Below, in pieces: positions 58,453 to 64,000 of a stretch of 64,000 bases of DNA. This DNA is from Enterobacter sp. Ag1. Lineage in GTDB: Bacteria; Pseudomonadota; Gammaproteobacteria; Enterobacterales; Enterobacteriaceae. The notes beneath the pieces are model-generated. The model searched no databases. It was not told where the DNA came from and saw only the letters and a program-made list of their open reading frames with translations. The translations under genes and the position numbers were made by a program. How positions within the stretch are numbered: position 1 is the stretch's first letter; the number at the start of each line of letters is the position of its first letter. Where the stretch lies: contig AKXM01000055.1 in NCBI GenBank assembly GCA_000277545.1, positions 186,001 to 250,000 of the forward strand, written 5' to 3'.

Positions 58453-60894
58453 ATGACTGATAAAACCCCTAACGCGATCCTCGCGGCAGAGGTCAGCCGT
58501 CGTAAGCTGGTCCAAACCACGGCAATCGGTGGTTTAGCTGCTGCAACTAGCGCCTTCTCACTCCCCTTCTCCCGGCTCGCTTTTGCCGCTCAAACCGTTA
58601 ATCCCGGTAGCAGTGGAAAAGTGGTCTGGAGCGCCTGTACGGTGAACTGTGGCAGCCGCTGCCCGTTGCGTATGCATGTGGTGGATGGCGAAATTAAATA
58701 TGTCGAAACCGATAACACCGGCGATGACGATTATGAAGGTTTACACCAGGTTCGGGCCTGCCTGCGTGGTCGCTCTATGCGCCGACGGGTCTATAATGCT
58801 GACCGCCTGAAATACCCGATGAAACGCGTTGGCGCGCGTGGCGAAGGGAAGTTCGAGCGCATTAGCTGGGATGAAGCGTTTGATACCATTGCCCACAGCA
58901 TGCAGAGCATCATTAAAGAGCATGGTAACGAAGCTATTTATCTGAACTACGGTACCGGTACGCTGGGTGGAACCATGACGCGTTCCTGGCCGCCGGGTTC
59001 CACGCTGATTGCTCGCCTGATGAATTGCTGCGGGGGCTACCTCAATCATTACGGGGACTATTCCACCGCACAGATTGCCGCCGGTCTGAATTATACCTAC
59101 GGCGGCTGGGCGGACGGCAACAGCCCATCCGATATTGAAAACAGCAAGCTGGTGGTGCTGTTCGGCAATAATCCGGGCGAAACGAGGATGAGCGGTGGCG
59201 GGGTAACTTATTACCTCGAACAGGCTCGCCAAAAGTCCAATGCCCGAATGATCATTATTGACCCGCGTTACACCGACACCGGCGCGGGCCGAGAAGACGA
59301 GTGGATCCCTATTCGCCCTGGCACCGATGCGGCGCTGATTTCCGCACTGGCGTGGGTCATGATTGACGAAAACCTCGTAGATCAGGCCTTTCTGGACAAA
59401 TACTGCGTGGGCTATGATGAAAAAACGCTCCCGGCCGGTGCGCCGCGCAATGGCCACTACAAAGCTTATATCCTCGGTCAGGGAGCTGACGGCATTGCCA
59501 AGACGCCTGAATGGGCTTCGCAGATAACCGGTATTCCGACCGATCGTATTATCAAACTTGCCCGGGAAATTGGCAGTGCTAAACCGGCCTTTATCAGCCA
59601 GGGGTGGGGGCCGCAGCGTCACTCCAACGGCGAGCTGGTTTCCCGCGCAATCGCCATGCTTTCTATCCTGACCGGTAACGTCGGTATTCACGGGGGCAAC
59701 AGCGGGGCGCGTGAAGGCTCTTATAGCCTGCCTTTTGTGCGAATGCCTACGCTGGAAAACCCGGTTCAAACCAGTATTTCCATGTTTATGTGGACCGATG
59801 CCATCGAACGCGGCGCGGAGATGACAGCCACCCGCGACGGCGTGCGTGGTAAAGAGAAACTGGATGTACCGATTAAAATGGTCTGGAACTATGCCGGGAA
59901 TTGCCTGATTAACCAGCATTCTCAGATCAACCGCACGCACGACATTCTGCAGGATGATAAAAAATGCGAAATGATCGTGGTAATCGACAACCATATGACG
60001 TCCTCTGCGAAATACGCCGATATTCTTCTGCCGGATTGCACGGCCTCTGAGCAGATGGATTTCTGCCTCGATGCTTCCTGCGGCAACATGTCTTATGTGA
60101 TTTTTGCTGAACAGGCCATCAAGCCGCGTTTTGAATGCAAAACCATCTATGAAATGACGACCGAACTGGCGAAGCGTATGGGTGTGGAGCAGCGTTTCAC
60201 GGAAGGACGGACGCAGGAAGGCTGGATGCGTCACCTGTATGCTCAATCTCAGGCAGCGATCCCTGAGCTGCCGAGCTTTGATGAGTTCCGCCAATTGGGG
60301 ATGTTTAAAAAGCGTGACCCGGAAGGGCATCACGTCGCCTACAAAGCCTTCCGTGAAGATCCCCATGCCAACCCATTAACGACGCCGTCAGGGAAAATTG
60401 AGATCTATTCCGCTCAGCTTGCGGATATTGCCGCCACCTGGGAACTGCCGGAAGGGGATGTCATCGACCCGCTGCCGGTTTATAGCGCTGGTTTTGAGAA
60501 CGTTGGCGATCCGCTGGCGGAGAAATGGCCGCTGCAGCTGACCGGCTTCCATTACAAAGCGCGGACGCACTCGACCTATGGCAACGTTGACGTGCTGAAG
60601 GCTGCCTGTCGCCAGGAGATGTGGATCAACCCGCTTGATGCAAAACAGCGCGGCATCGCCAATGGTGATGAAGTCCGTATTTTTAACGACCGCGGGGAAG
60701 TCTGCATTAGCGCCAAAGTGACGCCACGCATCATTCCTGGCGTTGTCGCCTTAGGGGAAGGCGCCTGGTATAGCCCCGATGCCAATAAAGTCGACCGCGG
60801 GGGCAGCATCAATGTGCTGACCACCCAGCGCCCGTCACCGCTGGCAAAAGGCAATCCATCCCACAGTAACCTGGTCCAGGTTGAAAAGGCGTAA
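58453..60894 (+). CDS. dmsA: DmsA, catalytic subunit of DMSO reductase
   Basis: An 813-residue molybdopterin (bis-MGD) oxidoreductase that reduces dimethyl sulfoxide and N-oxides in anaerobic respiration. A Tat signal peptide with twin arginines (SRRKL, residues 15-19) ends near AFA at 43-45. Iron-sulfur ligands are Cys62, Cys66, Cys70 and Cys103; the molybdenum ligand is Ser204 in YGDYSTAQ. Length is within one residue of E. coli DmsA. It is exported with DmsB and anchored by DmsC. It leads an FNR-dependent operon, with dmsB 10 bases downstream. Confidence 0.96.
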   Translation: MTDKTPNAILAAEVSRRKLVQTTAIGGLAAATSAFSLPFSRLAFAAQTVNPGSSGKVVWSACTVNCGSRCPLRMHVVDGEIKYVETDNTGDDDYEGLHQVRACLRGRSMRRRVYNADRLKYPMKRVGARGEGKFERISWDEAFDTIAHSMQSIIKEHGNEAIYLNYGTGTLGGTMTRSWPPGSTLIARLMNCCGGYLNHYGDYSTAQIAAGLNYTYGGWADGNSPSDIENSKLVVLFGNNPGETRMSGGGVTYYLEQARQKSNARMIIIDPRYTDTGAGREDEWIPIRPGTDAALISALAWVMIDENLVDQAFLDKYCVGYDEKTLPAGAPRNGHYKAYILGQGADGIAKTPEWASQITGIPTDRIIKLAREIGSAKPAFISQGWGPQRHSNGELVSRAIAMLSILTGNVGIHGGNSGAREGSYSLPFVRMPTLENPVQTSISMFMWTDAIERGAEMTATRDGVRGKEKLDVPIKMVWNYAGNCLINQHSQINRTHDILQDDKKCEMIVVIDNHMTSSAKYADILLPDCTASEQMDFCLDASCGNMSYVIFAEQAIKPRFECKTIYEMTTELAKRMGVEQRFTEGRTQEGWMRHLYAQSQAAIPELPSFDEFRQLGMFKKRDPEGHHVAYKAFREDPHANPLTTPSGKIEIYSAQLADIAATWELPEGDVIDPLPVYSAGFENVGDPLAEKWPLQLTGFHYKARTHSTYGNVDVLKAACRQEMWINPLDAKQRGIANGDEVRIFNDRGEVCISAKVTPRIIPGVVALGEGAWYSPDANKVDRGGSINVLTTQRPSPLAKGNPSHSNLVQVEKA

Positions 60895-60904
60895 GGAGCA
60901 GTAA

Positions 60905-61522
60905 ATGACAACCCAATATGGCTTTTATATCGACTCCAGTCGCTGCACCGGCTGCAAAACCTGCGAACTGGCGTGCAAGGATTTTAAGAACCTGAGTCCG
61001 GAAGTTAGCTATCGCCGCATTTATGAATATGCGGGCGGTAACTGGCAGGAAGACAACGGTGTTTTCCATCAGGATGTATTTGCTTATTACCTCTCTATTT
61101 CCTGTAACCACTGTGAAGATCCGGCCTGTACTAAGGTCTGCCCTAGCGGTGCCATGCACAAGCGCGAAGATGGGTTTGTGGTGGTGAACGAAGAGGTTTG
61201 TATCGGCTGCCGCTACTGCCATATGGCGTGTCCGTACGGTGCGCCGCAGTACAACGAAGAGAAAGGCCACATGACCAAGTGTGACGGCTGTTATGAGCGC
61301 GTTGCCGAGGGGAAAAAGCCGATTTGTGTGGAATCCTGCCCGTTGCGAGCGCTGGATTTAGCACCTGTCGACGAATTACGCAAAAAGTACGGGACTCAGG
61401 CCGCCATTGCGCCGCTGCCTGCATCGCACTTCACAAAACCAAATATCGTGATTAAACCTAACGCCAACAGCCGCCCAAGTGGGGATACCAGCGGTTATCT
61501 GGCCAACCCGAAGGAGGTGTGA
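60905..61522 (+). CDS. dmsB: DmsB, iron-sulfur subunit of DMSO reductase
   Basis: A 205-residue ferredoxin-type protein with four [4Fe-4S] clusters that carries electrons from DmsC to DmsA. Four Cys groups are seen: CTGCKTCELAC (from residue 14), CNHCEDPACTKVC, CIGCRYCHMAC and CDGCYERV...CVESC. It has no signal of its own and travels with DmsA through Tat. The length equals E. coli DmsB. Its stop is one base before the dmsC start. Confidence 0.96.
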   Translation: MTTQYGFYIDSSRCTGCKTCELACKDFKNLSPEVSYRRIYEYAGGNWQEDNGVFHQDVFAYYLSISCNHCEDPACTKVCPSGAMHKREDGFVVVNEEVCIGCRYCHMACPYGAPQYNEEKGHMTKCDGCYERVAEGKKPICVESCPLRALDLAPVDELRKKYGTQAAIAPLPASHFTKPNIVIKPNANSRPSGDTSGYLANPKEV

Positions 61523-61523
61523 G

Positions 61524-62384
61524 ATGGGAAACGGATGGCATGAATGGCCGCTGATGGTCTTTACGGTGTTAGGCCAGTGCGTTGCGGGCGGGTTTATCGT
61601 TATGGCATTGGCGCTATTGTATGGCGTGAAGGACAAGGCGGTTCGCAAGCGCGCCGAATTGCTGATGGTGGTGCTATGGATCCTGATGGGCATCGGCTTT
61701 ATTGCCTCAATTCTGCATCTCGGTTCGCCGCTGCGAGCGTTCAACTCCCTGAATCGCCTCGGCAGTTCAGCGCTGAGCAATGAAATTGCCAGCGGATCGG
61801 TATTCTTTGCGGTGGGTGGTTTCTGGTGGCTTTTGACCGTGCTCGGAAAAATGCCTCAGGCACTCAGCAAAGTCTGGGTCGTAATCACCATGATTCTGGG
61901 CGTGGTATTTGTCTGGATGATGAGTCGGGTTTACCTGATTGACACAGTTCCGACCTGGTTTAGCGTCTGGACGCCGCTGAGCTTCTTCCTGACGATGTTT
62001 ATCGGTGGTCCACTGCTGGGCTATTTGCTGCTTTCTGCAGCCGGGGTTAGCGGTTGGGGGATGCGTATATTGCCTGTCGTCTCACTGCTTGCTTTGCTGG
62101 TTAGCATGGTTGTTGTGCTGATGCAGGGGATGGAACTGGCTACGCTGCATAACTCTATTCAACAGGCATCTGCGCTGGTGCCGGAGTACGGTTCGCTGAT
62201 GGCCGGGCGGATGGTTCTGCTGGTGATTGCTCTGGTCGGCTGGATTGTACCGCAGCTGAAAGGCTCTCGGCCTGGCGTCGGTCTGCTGACGTTGGCGATG
62301 GTCTTGATGATTGCAGGTGAACTTATCGGTCGCGGCGTTTTCTACGGGCTGCATATGACGGTTGGTATGGCGATAGCGAGCTAA
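61524..62384 (+). CDS. dmsC: DmsC, membrane anchor subunit of DMSO reductase
   Basis: A 286-residue inner-membrane protein with eight predicted helices that oxidises menaquinol and passes electrons to DmsB. MGNGWHEWPLMVFTVLGQ at the start matches E. coli DmsC (287), and the conserved HLGSPLRAFNSL loop with the quinol-linked His is near residue 65. The ATG at 61524 follows AAGGAGGTGTG; the open frame begins earlier inside dmsB. It is the last gene of dmsABC. Confidence 0.95.
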   Translation: MGNGWHEWPLMVFTVLGQCVAGGFIVMALALLYGVKDKAVRKRAELLMVVLWILMGIGFIASILHLGSPLRAFNSLNRLGSSALSNEIASGSVFFAVGGFWWLLTVLGKMPQALSKVWVVITMILGVVFVWMMSRVYLIDTVPTWFSVWTPLSFFLTMFIGGPLLGYLLLSAAGVSGWGMRILPVVSLLALLVSMVVVLMQGMELATLHNSIQQASALVPEYGSLMAGRMVLLVIALVGWIVPQLKGSRPGVGLLTLAMVLMIAGELIGRGVFYGLHMTVGMAIAS

Positions 62385-62400
62385 CATTTCATCGAGTTAT

Positions 62401-62425
62401 AAGCGCGTCTGAGGGCGCGCTTTTT
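62401..62425 (+). terminator. Terminator of dmsABC
   Basis: AAGCGCG (62401-62407) pairs with CGCGCTT (62416-62422), with an 8-base loop and a T-run. Confidence 0.8.
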
Positions 62426-62680
62426 CATCTTCTCGCATAAGAAAATTTCACCTGAATATCCATGAAATTTTTGATTGCTCATTTTGACCTGCTTCCCGCT
62501 ATATCGCATCAAAAACAGCGAGATACAATTTACGTGACTCCGGTCACTTATTAGCAGGATAAGTTTTTCAAATCGTACCCGCTCAAACCCTCCATACCCC
62601 CCATTATTGCTGGATTGACAATCAATTTACCGGTGGCATGATGCGCACAAATTTCCTGATTTCCTCACGGTTTGATACCC
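62426..62680 (+). promoter_or_regulatory. ycaD upstream region with CRP-like site
   Basis: At 62533-62548, CGTGA-CTCCGG-TCACT has the CRP layout TGTGA-N6-TCACA with both GTGA and TCAC cores exact. It lies about 135 bases before ycaD. No gene such as E. coli ycaC lies in this gap. Confidence 0.45.
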
Positions 62681-63829
62681 ATGACCACCTATACCCGTCC
62701 CGTATTGCTCCTGCTTTGCGGGCTTTTGCTGCTGACTCTGGCGATGGCGGTTTTAAACACGCTCGTCCCGCTTTGGCTGGCTCACGATAATCTTCCTACC
62801 TGGCAGGTCGGGATGGTGGGCTCCGCCTACTTTACCGGCAACCTGGTCGGGACATTGATTACCGGATGGGTGATTAAGCGCCACGGGTTTAACCGCAGCT
62901 ACTATCTTGCCTCCATTATCTTTGCCGTGGGCTGTATTGGCCTCGGGCTGATGGTTGGTTTCTGGAGCTGGATGGTCTGGCGCTTTGTGGCCGGCGTGGG
63001 CTGCGCCATGATTTGGGTTGTGGTTGAAAGCGCCCTGATGTGCAGCGGGACTTCCCGCAACCGTGGCCGTCTGCTGGCGGCTTATATGACCGTTTACTAC
63101 ATCGGGATGGTGGTCGGCCAACTGATGGTCAGCAAGCTTTCTACAGAGCTGATGAACGTTCTGCCCTGGGCTACCGCGCTGGTGCTGGCCGCTATTCTAC
63201 CATTGCTGTTTACCCATATCGTGAGCGATGGGGATGAGCATCGGGATAACACGCCGGTCTGGCCGATGCTGCGTCTGCGCCAGGCTCGACTGGGCGTGAA
63301 CGGCTGCATTATGTCAGGTATCGTACTCGGCTCTCTGTATGGTCTGATGCCGTTGTATTTGAACCATCAGGGCGTGAGTGACTCCGGTATTGGTTTCTGG
63401 ATGGCGCTGATGATCAGCGCGGGTATTGTTGGTCAGTGGCCTATGGGGCGTCTGGCGGACAAATATGGCCGTCTGCTGGTGCTGCGTGTGCAGGTGTTTG
63501 TGGTGATTCTCGGCTGTCTGGCGATGCTCAGCAACGCCGCCATGGGGCCTGCGCTATTCGTTCTGGGGGCTTTTGGTTTCACGCTCTACCCGGTGGCGAT
63601 GGCCTGGGCTTGCGAAAGGATTGAGCGTCATCAGTTGGTGGCGATGAATCAGGCGCTGTTGCTGAGCTACACCATCGGGAGCTTAATTGGGCCGACAGTG
63701 ACTGCGCTGCTGATGCAAAACTACTCTGATAACGTGCTGTTTATCATGATGGCCGCAGTGTCATTTGTTTACCTGATGATGCTGCTGCGTAAGGCGGGCC
63801 ATCATCCAACCCCGGTGGCTCACGCTTAA
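62681..63829 (+). CDS. ycaD: YcaD, MFS-type transporter of unknown substrate
   Basis: A 382-residue protein, the same length as E. coli YcaD, with about twelve hydrophobic segments. The MFS loop 2-3 motif appears as [14 protein letters not shown] near residue 62 and again in the second half as [14 protein letters not shown]. The ATG at 62681 matches the E. coli start; a TTG nine bases earlier is only the limit of the frame. The substrate is unknown. In E. coli ycaM, ycaN and ycaK lie between ycaD and pflA; here they are absent. Confidence 0.9.
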   Translation: MTTYTRPVLLLLCGLLLLTLAMAVLNTLVPLWLAHDNLPTWQVGMVGSAYFTGNLVGTLITGWVIKRHGFNRSYYLASIIFAVGCIGLGLMVGFWSWMVWRFVAGVGCAMIWVVVESALMCSGTSRNRGRLLAAYMTVYYIGMVVGQLMVSKLSTELMNVLPWATALVLAAILPLLFTHIVSDGDEHRDNTPVWPMLRLRQARLGVNGCIMSGIVLGSLYGLMPLYLNHQGVSDSGIGFWMALMISAGIVGQWPMGRLADKYGRLLVLRVQVFVVILGCLAMLSNAAMGPALFVLGAFGFTLYPVAMAWACERIERHQLVAMNQALLLSYTIGSLIGPTVTALLMQNYSDNVLFIMMAAVSFVYLMMLLRKAGHHPTPVAHA

Positions 63830-63930
63830 TCAGCTTGCCGCGTCTATAGACCCGATCTCATGGGCGTTTGTGGCTGGTTGAGCTATGTGAGGCCCTGCTG
63901 AGAAGTGAGCGAGCCGAAAGAAAAAATATA

Positions 63931-63954
63931 CGTGCTCCCACAGAGGGGAGCACG
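63931..63954 (-). terminator. Terminator of pflA
   Basis: CGTGCTCCC (63931-63939) and GGGAGCACG (63946-63954) form a 9-bp stem. On the minus strand it is followed by TATATTTTTTC, a good T-run just after the pflA stop. Confidence 0.85.
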
Positions 63955-63961
63955 GTTCGAA

Positions 63962-64000
63962 TCAGTACATCACTTTATGGCCGTACTGCTCCAGAATACC
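63962..64000 (-). CDS. pflA: Pyruvate formate-lyase activating enzyme, last 12 codons
   Basis: The window ends inside this gene. On the minus strand the last codons read GILEQYGHKVMY and stop, matching the C-terminus of E. coli PflA (ending GHKVMF). PflA is a radical-SAM enzyme that makes the glycyl radical on pyruvate formate-lyase; its catalytic part lies beyond the window. Confidence 0.85.
   Translation of the reverse strand, partial: GILEQYGHKVMY

Noticed and set aside
58741-60366. Open frame of 541 codons on the minus strand opposite dmsA
   Set aside because: It lies wholly inside dmsA, has no ribosome-binding site and reads as low-complexity His/Arg-rich sequence, as expected for the reverse of a codon-biased gene.

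Overview
This is a stretch of enterobacterial chromosome (order Enterobacterales, family Enterobacteriaceae). From the start to the end, the gene order follows the Escherichia coli K-12 block ybjL to pflA almost gene for gene, and the proteins are close to their E. coli counterparts in length and motifs. The core is GC-rich (a hand count of bases 13381-13440 gives 37 of 60 G+C). I cannot name the genus: the order and protein similarity fit several Enterobacter/Cedecea/Klebsiella-like genera. All E. coli comparisons here are from memory, not from a search.

Layout. 1-7482: ybjL (cut by the window start), ybjM, grxA, ybjC-nfsA, then an inserted xapA-xapB-xapR nucleoside module, then rimK and ybjN. 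7866-13792: the putrescine importer operon potFGHI, ybjO and the rRNA methyltransferase gene rlmC. 13870-17798: an AT-richer accessory cassette of three genes that is not part of the usual backbone. 18100-21860: arginine transport, artJ and artPIQM. 22088-29804: ybjP, ybjQ-amiD, ybjS, ybjT, ltaE, poxB and a DoxX-family gene. 29840-34351: hcp-hcr (nitric-oxide/nitrosative stress), lysO and aqpZ. 34762-40587: ybjD, ybjX and the macAB efflux pump. 40665-45127: cspD, clpS-clpA, infA and aat. 45189-54580: cydDC, trxB, lrp and ftsK. 54757-58107: lolA, rarA and serS. 58453-63829: the DMSO reductase operon dmsABC and the MFS gene ycaD. The last 39 bases are the 3' end of pflA.

The main departure from the backbone is the cassette between rlmC and artJ. 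It holds a 617-residue protein with motifs of GT-B glycosyltransferases (MGDG-synthase/MurG style), a TIM-barrel-like protein of an uncharacterised family, and a divergent GntR/HutC-type regulator. The shared promoter region carries three tandem 11-bp units, each with TGTACC in phase, running into a perfect TACCAT-A-ATGGTA palindrome; this looks like the regulator's operator. I see no integrase, transposase, tRNA or flanking repeat, so it reads as a stable acquired metabolic or envelope locus of unknown role. It is the best candidate for an undescribed system here.

Other departures are the xapABR module between nfsA and rimK (elsewhere in E. coli), a DoxX gene beside poxB, absence of the serW tRNA between clpA and infA, and direct adjacency of ycaD and pflA. 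Several regulatory sites can be read directly: a tandem ARG box before artJ, a 23-bp NsrR site and an FNR-like site before hcp, a PhoP-type box between ybjX and macA, and a class II FNR promoter before dmsA. Together the genes cover polyamine, arginine and nucleoside uptake, redox and nitrosative stress, anaerobic respiration, proteolysis and chromosome segregation.
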